Source: Streptomyces sp. LBL (GTDB taxonomy: Bacteria; Actinomycetota; Actinomycetes; Streptomycetales; Streptomycetaceae). From it: a stretch of 64,000 nt of DNA. The position numbers were made by a program, and so were the translations under genes. Location: assembly GCF_029893585.1 (NCBI RefSeq), contig NZ_JARXYX010000001.1, positions 430,412 to 494,411 on the forward strand. Reading direction: 5' to 3'. The notes beneath the pieces were generated by a model that had not been told where the DNA came from, searched no databases, and saw nothing but the letters and a program-made list of their open reading frames with translations. Of the stretch, positions 34,711-43,221 are shown piece by piece. The stretch's first letter is position 1. Each line of letters begins with the position of its first letter.

Positions 34711-35681
34711 CGCCACGCCTGCGGGTTCACCGCATGGGCCGGCATCTCGCCCCGCGCCATGGCGAGGGCGTTGTTCGCACACACCTCGGCCATGGTGGCG
34801 CGGACGGAGCGGGTGGCGCTGCCGACGTGGGGCAGCAGGGTGGTGTTCGGCAGGTCGGCGAGGCCGTCGGCGAGGACAGGCTCGTCCTCGTACACATCGA
34901 GCCCCGCTCCGGCGATCTCACCCGAGCGCAGCGCCTCCACGAGTGCCTTCTCGTCCACCACGGGCCCGCGCGACGTGTTGACGAGGCAGGCCGTCGGCTT
35001 CATGGCGCGAAGGGTCTTCTCGTCTACGAGATGGTGCGTGGCGCCGGTCAACGGGACATGCAGCGAAACGAAGTCGCTGGTGCGCACCAGGTCGTCCCAT
35101 TCGGCGAACTGCACCCTGCCGGCGAGGTGTCCGAGCCGCTCGGGGGGTACGGGTCCACTGCGGGTGGTGTAACGCACCGTCATGCCGAATCCGAGGGCAC
35201 GTTCTGCCGTCGCCCGGGCGATCCGTCCGAAGCCGACGAGGCCGAGTGCGGCACCGCTGACGTCGCCTCCGAGAAGCAGCTCGGGCTGCCAGCCCTGGTA
35301 TCTGCCCGCGCGGACGAAGCGGTCCGCCTCCACGCAGCGCCGTGCCGTGGCCAGCAGGAGAAGCATCGCGATGTCGGCGGTGGCGTCGGTGAGGACACCG
35401 GGCGTGTTGCCCACGATGATGCCGCGCCGGGTGGCGGTGGCCACGTCGACGTTGTCGTATCCGACCGCATAGTTGGAGATGCCCTTGATCGTCGCGCTTT
35501 CCAGCACGGCCCGGTCGAAGACATCGGTCAGCTGGGCCACGACGATGTCGTAGGTCCCCGAGGAGCATTCCCGGCGCAGTTCGCCCGCGGACAGCTGCCG
35601 GTCGGGTACGTGCACCTCACCGGCCGCCTTCAGAATGTCCATTCCAGGAGCCGGGATGGCGGTCGTCACCAGGAACTTCAT
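34707..35681 (-). CDS. D-2-hydroxyacid dehydrogenase, candidate hydroxypyruvate/glyoxylate reductase
   Basis: A 324-residue NAD(P)-dependent dehydrogenase. Substrate-domain text: MKFLVTTAIPAPGMDILKAA and IKGISNYAVGYDNVDVATAT; Rossmann motif GAALGLVGFGRIARATAERA; catalytic Arg in PTACLVNTSRGPVVDEKALV, Glu in AGAGLDVYEDEPVLADGLAD, and His in LPNTTLLPHVGSATRSVRAT. These are the marks of glyoxylate/hydroxypyruvate reductases (GyaR/GhrB). The next gene makes glycerate kinase, so reduction of hydroxypyruvate to D-glycerate is the most likely reaction. It overlaps the genes on both sides by four bases, which means tight translational coupling. Confidence 0.92.
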   Translation of the reverse strand: MKFLVTTAIPAPGMDILKAAGEVHVPDRQLSAGELRRECSSGTYDIVVAQLTDVFDRAVLESATIKGISNYAVGYDNVDVATATRRGIIVGNTPGVLTDATADIAMLLLLATARRCVEADRFVRAGRYQGWQPELLLGGDVSGAALGLVGFGRIARATAERALGFGMTVRYTTRSGPVPPERLGHLAGRVQFAEWDDLVRTSDFVSLHVPLTGATHHLVDEKTLRAMKPTACLVNTSRGPVVDEKALVEALRSGEIAGAGLDVYEDEPVLADGLADLPNTTLLPHVGSATRSVRATMAEVCANNALAMARGEMPAHAVNPQAWR

Positions 35682-36619
35682 CGGCACGCCTGCGCATCCG
35701 GTGCCGCCACGGCCCACTCGAACGCGGTGGTGCTGGAATGCGCCGCCTGACCTGCCCGGGAACGGTTCGGCTCGTCCAGTTCTGACAGCAGCCCGTCGGC
35801 CAGCGCGACCACGGCGCCGAAGGTGCCCGGTGTCAGCCAGTCGGGACGCAGTGCGAACAGCAGGTCTTCGGTCGAGGCGTTCCCGCTGGCACCGGGTGCG
35901 AACGGGCAGCCGCCGAGGCCGCCGAGTGCCCCGTCCAGTTCGCTTGCTCCGGCGGCCACCGCGGCGAGGGAGTTGGCGACACCCATGCCCCACGTGTCGT
36001 GCCCGTGGTAAACGATCCGTCGCGCGGGCGATCGCGTTGCCACGGTGGAGACCAGGCTGGTCACCTGGGTCGGTACGGCCTGCCCGAGGGTGTCGCACAG
36101 CACGATGTCCTCGGCGCCCTCCGTACGGGGGTCGTTGGCTATCCGTAGCACTGTCTCCTCCGGGACGAGGCCATCGAACGGGCAGGTGAAAGCCGTGGCG
36201 ACGCAGAGCTGGATGCGTCCGCCGGCCGAGCGCGCGTGCTCGATCGCCGCCGGCATGGCCGCGAGGCTGTCCTCGGTCGACCGGCCGATGTTGGCTTGGT
36301 TGTGACGGTCGGATGCCGACAGGCAGTACTGGAAGTTCACCGCGCCCGCCCGCGCCGCCATCTCGACGTGCCGGGGGGTGGCCACCCACACCCAGGACCG
36401 GGCGAGCTCGTCCGCATTCAGGCGCTCGATCACCTCCAGCGTGTTGGCCATGGGCGGGACGAGGGCCGGATTGGCGAGCGAGCCGATCTCCAGGCTGGGG
36501 ATGCCGAGGGCGAGGAGTTCGCGGACGACGGCCACCTTCCGGTCGGTGGACAAGGGCTTGCCGGTGAGCTGGAGGCCGTCGCGCAGGGTCACATCGCGCA
36601 CGGTCACAGGGGTATTCAT
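35678..36619 (-). CDS. HMG-CoA-lyase-like enzyme (DRE-TIM metallolyase)
   Basis: A 313-residue TIM barrel of the hydroxymethylglutaryl-CoA lyase family. The catalytic RDGLQ is present in TVRDVTLRDGLQLTGKPLST, the metal-binding His-x-His in RRIVYHGHDTWGMGVANSLA, and the flexible loop with Cys in GGLGGCPFAPGASGNASTED. SLEIGSLANPALVPPMANTL takes the place of the usual EVTSFVSPKWVPQMAD. These enzymes split a tertiary-alcohol acyl-CoA into acetyl-CoA and a 2-oxo compound. Start ATG 36619 (or GTG 36622) overlaps the CoA-transferase stop. With hydroxypyruvate reductase and glycerate kinase downstream, a substrate giving hydroxypyruvate is plausible, rather than leucine-derived HMG-CoA. Confidence 0.88.
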   Translation of the reverse strand: MNTPVTVRDVTLRDGLQLTGKPLSTDRKVAVVRELLALGIPSLEIGSLANPALVPPMANTLEVIERLNADELARSWVWVATPRHVEMAARAGAVNFQYCLSASDRHNQANIGRSTEDSLAAMPAAIEHARSAGGRIQLCVATAFTCPFDGLVPEETVLRIANDPRTEGAEDIVLCDTLGQAVPTQVTSLVSTVATRSPARRIVYHGHDTWGMGVANSLAAVAAGASELDGALGGLGGCPFAPGASGNASTEDLLFALRPDWLTPGTFGAVVALADGLLSELDEPNRSRAGQAAHSSTTAFEWAVAAPDAQACR

Positions 36620-37854
36620 CACTTCTTCTCCATCTCCATGATGATCGCGTCGGTCTCCGCGTCGTTCTTGCCGAGCAGGTCGGTGAGCACCTGCCGGGTG
36701 TGCTCGCCGAGGTCGGGGCCGAGGGATCGGACAGGCAGGGACTTCTCGCCGAGGACGGGGACGATGCCGGGGAACCCCACCTCCTGGGGCTCGTCGGCCG
36801 CGATGCGGACCGGCAGCCGCTGGATCATGCCGCGGGCGGCGAACTGCGGGTCCTCGCAGATGTCCGCCGCGGTGTGGATCGGGCCCGCCGGGACGCCAGC
36901 GGCGTCGAGGGCTTTCAGCACCTCGTCACGAGGAAGCGTCTTGGTCCATGCGGTGATGGCACCGTCGAGTTCGTCACGACGGTCCCATCGCTGCGCGTTG
37001 GTCCGCAGCCCGGGGTCGTCGGCGAGGTCGGGACGGCCGATGGCCCGCATATAGCGCCGGAAGATCGCGTCTCCGTTGCCGGCGATCACCACACTGTGCC
37101 CGTCGCCGCACTCGTAGGCGTTGGTGGGGGCGATGCCCTCCATCCTGCCGCCGACCCGCTGCCGTTCGAGGCCGTAGGCGAGGTAGTCGGGAACGAGTGA
37201 TTCCATCATCGAGAAGACGGCCTCATGCAGGGCGACGTCGACCGTTCGCTCGGACAGCGGCGCCGTCGTGGGGAGCCGTTCGCGCTGCAGGAGCGAGATC
37301 ACGGCGCCGAACGCCGCGTAAAGGCCCGCGATCGAATCACCGATGGACACTCCGACCCGGGAGGGCGGGCGGTCGGCTTCCCCCACCAGATGGCGCAGGC
37401 CTCCCATGGCCTCGGCCACCGCGGCAAACCCCGGGCGGTCCGACAGAGGCCCGGACTGGCCGAACGCGGATATGCGGGCCAGCACGATATCGGGATTTGC
37501 CTCTTCGAGGGCGGAGGGGCCGAGTCCCCAGCGTTCCAGCGTGCCGGGGCGGAAGTTCTCGATCACGACATCGCATCGCCGCACCAGTTCCAGCACAGTG
37601 GTCCGGCCACGATCGGTCTTGAGGTCCAGCACCACGGACTTCTTGTTGCGGTTGATGGTGCGGAAGAGCATCGAGACGTCACCGGCGTAGAGCCGCCAGT
37701 TCCTCAACTCGTCTCCGGTGCCCGGGCGTTCGATTTTGATTACCTCGGCACCGAAGTCCGCGAGCAGCCTCCCGGCGGTGGGGCCCGCGATGTAGTTGCC
37801 GAGTTCGAGCACACGCACTCCGTGCAGCGGCAACTGCGTGCTGTGGTTCGTCAT
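36619..37854 (-). CDS. CaiB/BaiF-type (class III) CoA-transferase
   Basis: A 411-residue enzyme: YIAGPTAGRLLADFGAEVIK, MLFRTINRNKKSVVLDLKTD, VVIENFRPGTLERWGLGPSA, ISAFGQSGPLSDRPGFAAVA and EAMGGLRHLVGEADRPPSRV, GVSIGDSIAGLYAAFGAVIS, DVALHEAVFSMMESLVPDYL. At the place where formyl-CoA transferase has its Tyr-x-Asp nucleophile this protein has GFAAVAEAMGG, without Asp; a related subgroup with Glu three residues on is common, and Glu may replace it. It would activate an acid, probably from succinyl-CoA, for the lyase that follows. ATG overlap with the next gene; 37 bases separate it from the permease gene upstream. Confidence 0.9.
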   Translation of the reverse strand: MTNHSTQLPLHGVRVLELGNYIAGPTAGRLLADFGAEVIKIERPGTGDELRNWRLYAGDVSMLFRTINRNKKSVVLDLKTDRGRTTVLELVRRCDVVIENFRPGTLERWGLGPSALEEANPDIVLARISAFGQSGPLSDRPGFAAVAEAMGGLRHLVGEADRPPSRVGVSIGDSIAGLYAAFGAVISLLQRERLPTTAPLSERTVDVALHEAVFSMMESLVPDYLAYGLERQRVGGRMEGIAPTNAYECGDGHSVVIAGNGDAIFRRYMRAIGRPDLADDPGLRTNAQRWDRRDELDGAITAWTKTLPRDEVLKALDAAGVPAGPIHTAADICEDPQFAARGMIQRLPVRIAADEPQEVGFPGIVPVLGEKSLPVRSLGPDLGEHTRQVLTDLLGKNDAETDAIIMEMEKK

Positions 37855-37891
37855 GGTGTCCTCACGTGACAGGTGGTGGGGGTAAGGGAGT

Positions 37892-39301
37892 TCAGAGGAT
37901 GGCGCTCAGCGCGAGGATCGGGCCCATCGCGACGACGGAGGCGACGGAGACCCCGACCGAGCAGGTCTTGAGGGTGCCGCGGGTGGTCTGGCCCATCAGG
38001 GACTGGAGCAGCCAGAAGGTGTTGCTGGTCAGGTGCACGAAGAACAGCGATCCAGCTCCGGCAGCCAGGGCGATCAGTACGGGATCGAGCCCCAGCGTGG
38101 GGGCCACCGGCGCGAGCAGGCCGGCGGCCGTGATCGCGGATATCGTCACCGAGCCGACCGCGATGTGCAGCACGGCGGCCACCAGCCACACGATCAAAAG
38201 CGGGGCCCAGGTGTTGGCCTTGAAGTAACCGCCGAGGATGTCTCCCAGCCCACAGGCGGCGATCACCCCTGCGAGACAGCCTCCGACGCCGTTGAGGAGG
38301 AGGATCTGTCCGCTGTCGCGCATGCCCCTGCTCAGCGAGGCGTCCACCCGGGGCTGTCCGAGGTAGCGCCGAGCCAGGACGCAGGTGGCGACCAAGCCGA
38401 GCAGGAGGGCCATGACCGGGCTGGAGAGCAACTCCACGAGGGAGTTGTGCCACGTCGCCACCTGGGCGAGGGCTCCGGTGGCGATGAGGAGGAGGGAGAT
38501 GAGAAGGGGCGAGAAGAGTACGAGGAGGCTGGGCTGCGCGGGGGCCTTCACCTCCACCGCCGTCATCGTTGCGCCGGCAGCGGCGTTCGGGCCGAGGGGG
38601 GCCGCGTCCTCGGCCTTTCCACCGTCCGTGGACGCGGACGGCGCCGGGCCGGGGACGTCCTCTTCGTCGAGTACCGGATTCCACCAGCCCCGCGTCAGCG
38701 CGAAGTTCATGACGGCGATGGCGATGGTCACGGTCGGGATGACCACAACGAGCCCGAACAGCAGATATTTACCGAACGGCACGTCGAGGAGCGCGGCGAG
38801 CGCCAGCGCTCCCACACCGGGGATCGTGAAGACGATGCCGCACTCCAGCCCGATGGCCAGGGCAGTGGCCATACGGGCCGTGCCGTACCGGCCGAGCTTG
38901 GAGGCTATGCCCTTGGCCAGCGGCCCGGTGATCACCAACAACACGTCCAGATATATGGACTGCAGGAACGTCGCGATCGTCAACGCCATCGCATGAGGGA
39001 TCCGCTTCGGGCCTGCGGTGCGCAACAGGGCGTCGACGAGGCGCTCGATGGCCCCGAGGTCGCGCAGGAGGGCTCCGATGAGTACTCCGAACGCGATCAG
39101 GAGCCCGATATCGGCCATGACGTCGCCGAACCCCTTGCTGATGGTCTCCACGGTCTTCTCGACACCCAGACCGGTCGCGAGGCCGAGATAACAGGAGCCC
39201 AGAACCAGGGCGACCACCGGGTTCATCCGTAGCCGCACGATCAGGAACACGATGGCGATCACGGCGATGGCCGTGTTGAGCAAGATTCCGGTATCCGACA
39301 T
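37892..39301 (-). CDS. GntP-family gluconate/hydroxy-acid:H+ symporter
   Basis: A 469-residue permease with about 12 hydrophobic helices: NTAIAVIAIVFLIVRLRMNP at helix 1, GFGDVMADIGLLIAFGVLIG, ALTIATFLQSIYLDVLLVIT, a cytoplasmic Pro/Ala-rich loop (PGPAPSASTDGGKAEDAAPL) longer than in E. coli GntP, and the second half with ILLLNGVGGCLAGVIAACGL, VAVGSVTISAITAAGLLAPV-type text and FFVHLTSNTFWLLQSLMGQT. GntP carriers bring in gluconate, glycerate or related hydroxy acids. It is the first gene of the operon that ends with glycerate kinase, so it sets the likely class of growth substrate: a polar hydroxy-carboxylate. Confidence 0.92.
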   Translation of the reverse strand: MSDTGILLNTAIAVIAIVFLIVRLRMNPVVALVLGSCYLGLATGLGVEKTVETISKGFGDVMADIGLLIAFGVLIGALLRDLGAIERLVDALLRTAGPKRIPHAMALTIATFLQSIYLDVLLVITGPLAKGIASKLGRYGTARMATALAIGLECGIVFTIPGVGALALAALLDVPFGKYLLFGLVVVIPTVTIAIAVMNFALTRGWWNPVLDEEDVPGPAPSASTDGGKAEDAAPLGPNAAAGATMTAVEVKAPAQPSLLVLFSPLLISLLLIATGALAQVATWHNSLVELLSSPVMALLLGLVATCVLARRYLGQPRVDASLSRGMRDSGQILLLNGVGGCLAGVIAACGLGDILGGYFKANTWAPLLIVWLVAAVLHIAVGSVTISAITAAGLLAPVAPTLGLDPVLIALAAGAGSLFFVHLTSNTFWLLQSLMGQTTRGTLKTCSVGVSVASVVAMGPILALSAIL

Positions 39302-39636
39302 GCCTACCGTCCGTTTCGGGTGAGATAGGGCGTATGTGAAGCCGACGGCCCGACCCATGGCCCGCATTATGAGCACGGACCCACAATGCGGGTCAACAGT
39401 CTGGAAACATGAAGGTGTGCAGATGGCAACGAAATCCGCGAGCGGGTGTCGCTTGTGAAATCGATGCACCGTGGCCCGACTGTCGCGATCTCAGCGCTGT
39501 CCGGCGGCGTGCGACCGAGTCGCTTTGATGGGGTACGTCGGAAAATTGGCCGCCCATCCCTCGCAGGTAGAGCCCGCCAACGGCCGCCTTCGCCCCACTC
39601 GGGACGGCTCGCTCACGCCCGCCGCGTCCTCGCCGC

Positions 39637-39900
39637 CTACCGTGCTGCGACGGTGGTGCCGGGCCTGCGCCGCAGCCGCAGACCGGCCAGCGCGGTCGTG
39701 AGCATGACCCGGGCGATTCGCTTGTGGTTGACCGGCTCGCCGCTCTCACGCAGCGCGGCGGTGAGTTGCCCGCCGGCTGCCTGGCGGGCTGCGGTCCTGC
39801 ACCAGCAGGAGAAGCTGGAGCGGGCGATGCCGCCGATGGAGCACAGTCGCTTCACGCCGTAGCGGCGCTGATGGTCGGCGACGAACTGCCGAGCAGCCGA
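39637..39900 (-). pseudogene. Fragment of an IS3-family OrfB transposase
   Basis: On the minus strand RQFVADHQRRYGVKRLCSIG, then GIARSSFSCWCRTAARQAAG and RESGEPVNHKRIARVMLTTA with RLRRRPGTTVA, match the N-terminal HTH part of IS3 OrfB (FVxxHRxxYxVxxLCRxLGVARSxFYAWR ... GxxVNHKRVARLMR). A block of about 20 residues is missing between the two parts, and the DDE core is absent. A remnant only. Confidence 0.65.
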
Positions 39901-39975
39901 GGGGATTTCATCCCTCGGCTCTCCCCGAACAGGGCGTAACAGGCGCCCGTTCCACGGCTCTTGTCGTTCTGGCCA

Positions 39976-40150
39976 TCAGACCCGCATCGCCACCGTGACA
40001 TGGCGCCAGTGCGCGAACATGCGGGAGTGCCCCCGCGTGATCTCCTGCACCTCGCAAGGGCCTTCCGCCGCGAGCCGTTTGTACTTCTGGCGGATCCAGC
40101 GCGCAAAGCAGGCGTTGATGCGCGCAAGCGCCGCCAGCGCCGCCTCGGAC
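39976..40150 (-). pseudogene. C-terminal fragment of a group II intron reverse transcriptase/maturase
   Basis: LARINACFARWIRQKYKRLA followed by EGPCEVQEITRGHSRMFAHW and RHVTVAMRV closely follows the end of bacterial group II intron-encoded proteins (RINAYLxRWxRKKYKRLxxxxKAxxxxxxxxxxxPxLFAHWxW). The reverse-transcriptase domain and the ribozyme structure are not found, so an intron once inserted here has been almost deleted. Confidence 0.65.
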
Positions 40151-40328
40151 CCCCGGCGGCGTGAGGGAACCCGCCCCCACGTTCCCGGACCACGGACGCG
40201 ATCCGTGTCACCGGACGCGGAGCGAAAGCGGGCGACCAGGACATCCAACACCGTTCGGGATGTCCGCAGTGACCAGGTATGGGTCCAAGACTCACTCCTG
40301 CTCACTGACTTGGAACGGTACCGAGGGA

Positions 40329-40967
40329 TCAGTTGCTGATGGCGGGCATGGTCCGGCGGTAGCGGGTGTCGGTGAGCTGGGAGACGAGGAATGCGGCGAT
40401 GTCCGGGCGGGTCATCTTGGAGGCGACCTTGTCGTGGCCCAGGAAGCCGGACTTGATACGGCCGGTGGCGGGTTTGTCGACCGGGTTGGTGATCCGGGCG
40501 ATGGTGTAGTCGAGTGGGGAGGAGGTGACCGCCTCCGTCATGCCCTTCAGCTCGGCCAGCGCGTTGGGGAAGGCGAGCTTGGCCATGACGGGCAGGATGA
40601 TGGGCTTCCAGTGCGGCTTGTCGTGCGGATCAGCCAGGGAGGGCGTGGCCAGGCCGATGAACCGGGTGACGCCCTCGGCCCGCATCGCCTCGACGATGGT
40701 GCGGGTGCCGTCGGTGACGGCCATGCCCTTCACGGACCGCTCCAGCGACGGGCCGAGTGCGCTGATCACCGCATCCGCGCCTGCCACGGCCTTGCGGACC
40801 GCCTGGCTGTCGGAGAGCTGGCCGGTGGCCACGGTCAGGTTCGCGTCGGCGGGGGTGAGTTTGGCGGGGGTACGTACGTAGGCGGTGACGTGGTGTCCGG
40901 CGTCCAGCAGCTGCTGGACGACCAGGCGGCCGATGGCGCCGCTGGCGCCGAAGACGGTGACACGCAT
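40329..40967 (-). CDS. NAD(P)H-binding atypical SDR (NmrA/YwnB-like)
   Basis: A 212-residue Rossmann protein. I use the ATG at 40967, which has GGAG seven bases upstream, instead of one 12 bases earlier. Nucleotide motif: MRVTVFGASGAIGRLVVQQL LDAGHHVTAYVR; then GQLSDSQAVRKAVAGADAVI, SALGPS, GTRTIVEAMRAEGVTRFIGL, and a C-terminal MTRPDIAAFLVSQLTDTRYR. The family covers biliverdin-reductase-B-like and quinone or flavin reductases; the substrate is unknown. It forms a head for a redox-stress cluster (azoreductase, DsbA, HxlR). A decayed near-copy lies at 49550-49917; the two share the unusual C-terminal sequence QLTDTRYRR. Confidence 0.88.
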   Translation of the reverse strand: MRVTVFGASGAIGRLVVQQLLDAGHHVTAYVRTPAKLTPADANLTVATGQLSDSQAVRKAVAGADAVISALGPSLERSVKGMAVTDGTRTIVEAMRAEGVTRFIGLATPSLADPHDKPHWKPIILPVMAKLAFPNALAELKGMTEAVTSSPLDYTIARITNPVDKPATGRIKSGFLGHDKVASKMTRPDIAAFLVSQLTDTRYRRTMPAISN

Positions 40968-40999
40968 CAGGTGCTCCAAGTGGGGGTCGAAAGGTGTGG

Positions 41000-41078
41000 G
41001 GGCCCGGCCAGCCCCACAGGACGACGGCGGCCAGGATCAGCAGCACGGCGTTGAAGCGGATGGCGGCTCCTTGCGCCG
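41000..41078 (-). pseudogene. C-terminal scrap of a DoxX-family membrane protein
   Basis: AAIRFNAVLLILAAVVLWGW followed by PGPHTF on the minus strand is closely like the end of the intact DoxX protein at 50899-51270 (SAIGFNAVLLALAALIAWGR, FGPYSF). Only the last helix is left, and its stop codon is lost. It shows that the cluster at 40-43 kb once had a DoxX gene as the 50-kb cluster does. Confidence 0.5.
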
Positions 41079-41237
41079 GGCGTGGCCGCCCAGAAGAGCG
41101 TGACTGGGGCCGCTTGGGCAGGGCGATGTCGGTCCAGCCCACGCTGTTCTCCTGCGGTGGGCGCTGGGCAGTGCGGACGGCCGCCCGGAGTGCGGTGGGC
41201 CGGTGGTGGCCCACCGCGACGGCCCCAGCTGGCCGGG

Positions 41238-41882
41238 TCAGGCGGCGAGCTGCTGGCCGATCTTCTCGGCCAGGCGACGGGCCTGCTCGTGCGCGTCGGC
41301 CAGGGACGCCTCGTGCAGCGGGATCAGGCCCGACAGCGCCGACCTGACGGGCGCCAGCGTCAGCTCGGGAGTCACCGTGGTCAGGTCGAGGCCGAGCGTG
41401 TGGGGATCGCCCAGGACGGACTCCAGCGCGGGCACGAGGTAGTCCTTGCCATGGTTGGGGGTGCCGGGGCCGTAAGCGCCGCCGCGGGCGGAGACCAGCA
41501 CGGCCGGGCGGCCCATCGACACCGGCCCGTTGACGAAGTCCAGGGTGCGGCCCTCGACCAGGACCTGGTCCATCCACGCCTTGAACACCGAGGGCATCGT
41601 GTAGTTGTACATCGGCACCGTGAACAGATAGGCGCTCGCGCCCAGGAACTCCTCGACGAGCTCGTCCTGGACGGCGGCGGCCGCGGCCTGCTCCGGAGTG
41701 TGCCGGGCAGGATCGGTGACGCGGGCCGACAGGCCCGCCGCGCTCAGGTGGGGCACCGGTGAGGTGGCGAGATCCCGGTGGACCACCTCGCCGGTCCAGG
41801 CGTCACGGAAGGACAGGGCGACCTGGTGGGAGATCGAGTCGGTGCCGAGGGAGGAGGAGTCGATGTGCAACAGGTAGGACAT
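41238..41882 (-). CDS. FMN-dependent NADH:quinone oxidoreductase / azoreductase (AzoR-like)
   Basis: A 214-residue flavodoxin-fold enzyme; GAGG lies nine bases before the ATG at 41882. Motifs: MSYLLHIDSSSLGTDSISHQ at the FMN phosphate site, the FMN/quinone segment FTVPMYNYTMPSVFKAWMDQ, and VSARGGAYGPGTPNHGKDYL. AzoR enzymes reduce quinones by two electrons, protecting against electrophilic quinone and thiol stress, and reduce azo dyes in vitro. Next to it are a DsbA-like thiol oxidoreductase and an HxlR regulator, a common set in quinone/electrophile response. Gap to the upstream DsbA gene is 92 bases. Confidence 0.92.
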   Translation of the reverse strand: MSYLLHIDSSSLGTDSISHQVALSFRDAWTGEVVHRDLATSPVPHLSAAGLSARVTDPARHTPEQAAAAAVQDELVEEFLGASAYLFTVPMYNYTMPSVFKAWMDQVLVEGRTLDFVNGPVSMGRPAVLVSARGGAYGPGTPNHGKDYLVPALESVLGDPHTLGLDLTTVTPELTLAPVRSALSGLIPLHEASLADAHEQARRLAEKIGQQLAA

Positions 41883-41974
41883 GGTGACCTCTGTGTATGT
41901 CGAAGGGGGAGTGGGGGGAGAGTTCCTGCGGCGACGGCCGCAAGGCCCGCCGGAAGCAGGGAGTGGATCGGGGG

Positions 41975-42700
41975 TCAGGCGCGGGCAGGGCGAGTGGCGG
42001 GCACCGCGCAGCCGTCCGGCCCGCACACTCCCTCGCCGCTGTCGGCCACAGCGAGCGACGGGTGGGTTTCGTCCCACGCCTGCCGCAGCGTGCGCAGGAG
42101 GGTGTCGGTGCCCTGGGCGCCGGGAACGGCGTAGTGACCGTCGATGACGAGGAACGGCGCGCCGGTGGCGCCCAGGCGCTGTGCCTGGCGTGCCTCGTCC
42201 TGCACCTGCTGCCGGTAGCGGCCGTCGTCCAGTACTCGCCGCGTCTCGTTCCGCTCCAGGCCGAGTTCGTCGGCCAGGTCGAGCAGCGCGTCCACGGTGA
42301 AGACCGACCGGGCCTCGCCGAAGTAGGAGCGGAAGATCCGGTCCCACGCCGCACGGTTCTTGCCCTGAGCGGAGGCGTGGGCGAGGAACTCGTGCGCCCA
42401 CCGGGTGTTGCCGACCTCGTTCTCCAGCACGGTGTACGGCACCAGGCCCTCCCGCGCGGCCAGGGCCTCGACGTGGCGGGGGCCCGCCTCCAGGCTGTCG
42501 TCGGCCAGGCCGTGGTGCTGCCTCAGGGCCTGGCGCACGCTCACCCCTCCACCGACCGACAGATGGTCGGAGAGAGGCAACGAGCGGTGGATCAGCTCGA
42601 CCTCGTCGCCATGCTCGAACCGCTCCAGAGCCATGTCCAGCCGGTGACTGCCCAAACCGCACCACGGGCACGTGATCTCGGACCATAGCTCCACCTTCAT
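41975..42700 (-). CDS. DsbA/FrnE-family thiol oxidoreductase
   Basis: A 241-residue thioredoxin-fold protein with the helical insertion of FrnE. ATG at 42700 follows GGAGG by eight bases; an ATG 15 bases earlier has none. The active site is CPWC in MKVELWSEITCPWCGLGSHR; the cis-Pro loop is near GATGAPFLVIDGHYAVPGAQ. Two further Cys near the C-terminus (GVCGPDGCAVPA) could act as a second redox pair, an extension often seen in Streptomyces FrnE proteins. There is no signal peptide, so it acts in the cytoplasm. It is divergent from the HxlR gene and probably under its control. Confidence 0.92.
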   Translation of the reverse strand: MKVELWSEITCPWCGLGSHRLDMALERFEHGDEVELIHRSLPLSDHLSVGGGVSVRQALRQHHGLADDSLEAGPRHVEALAAREGLVPYTVLENEVGNTRWAHEFLAHASAQGKNRAAWDRIFRSYFGEARSVFTVDALLDLADELGLERNETRRVLDDGRYRQQVQDEARQAQRLGATGAPFLVIDGHYAVPGAQGTDTLLRTLRQAWDETHPSLAVADSGEGVCGPDGCAVPATRPARA

Positions 42701-42808
42701 GGCGCTCACCTCCAATACTTACGATTGGTATGCAGCGCCATCATGCGCCAGTATGGAAGGCCGTACAAAAGGAACATCCGTGTCCGCTACCGAAGGGGGA
42801 TGTCCGCA

Positions 42809-43219
42809 ATGGACGCCGCCGCAGCCCAGAAGGACACCGCCGCGCTCCCCGGGCCCTGCGCCCGTATGCCGGTCGAGCACGCGGACTTCATCCGTCAGGT
42901 CCTGGACCGGGTGGGGGACAAGTGGACTCTGCTGGTGATCGGGACCCTGCAGGACGGCCTGCTGCGCTACAGCGACCTGCAGCGCACCATCCCCGGCATC
43001 TCCCAGCGCATGCTCTCGCGCACTCTGGCCCAGCTCCACGAGGACGGCCTGGTCACCAGGACCGCCTACGCCGAGGTGCCGCCGCGCGTGGAGTACGCCC
43101 TCACCCCCCTGGGCACCAGCCTCAACGACATCGTGGCCTCCCTGATCGACTGGGCCGCCACCCACCACGACGACATCCGCCAACACCGGGCCCGCCACGG
43201 CACGCTCGGCACACACTGA
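42809..43219 (+). CDS. HxlR-family transcriptional regulator
   Basis: A 136-residue winged-helix regulator. AAGGGGG lies nine bases before the ATG at 42809; an ATG at 42800 is too close to it. The family core is visible: CARMPVEHADFIRQVLDRVG, DKWTLLVIGTLQDGLLRYSD, LQRTIPGISQRMLSRTLAQL, EDGLVTRTAYAEVPPRVEYA and LTPLGTSLNDIVASLIDWAA. The Cys near the N-terminus (PGPCARMP) is the position used by YodB/HypR/QorR-type HxlR proteins to sense quinones, aldehydes or disulfide stress. Its targets are probably the divergent DsbA, azoreductase and NAD(P)H-binding genes. Confidence 0.93.
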   Translation: MDAAAAQKDTAALPGPCARMPVEHADFIRQVLDRVGDKWTLLVIGTLQDGLLRYSDLQRTIPGISQRMLSRTLAQLHEDGLVTRTAYAEVPPRVEYALTPLGTSLNDIVASLIDWAATHHDDIRQHRARHGTLGTH

Positions 43220-43221
43220 CC

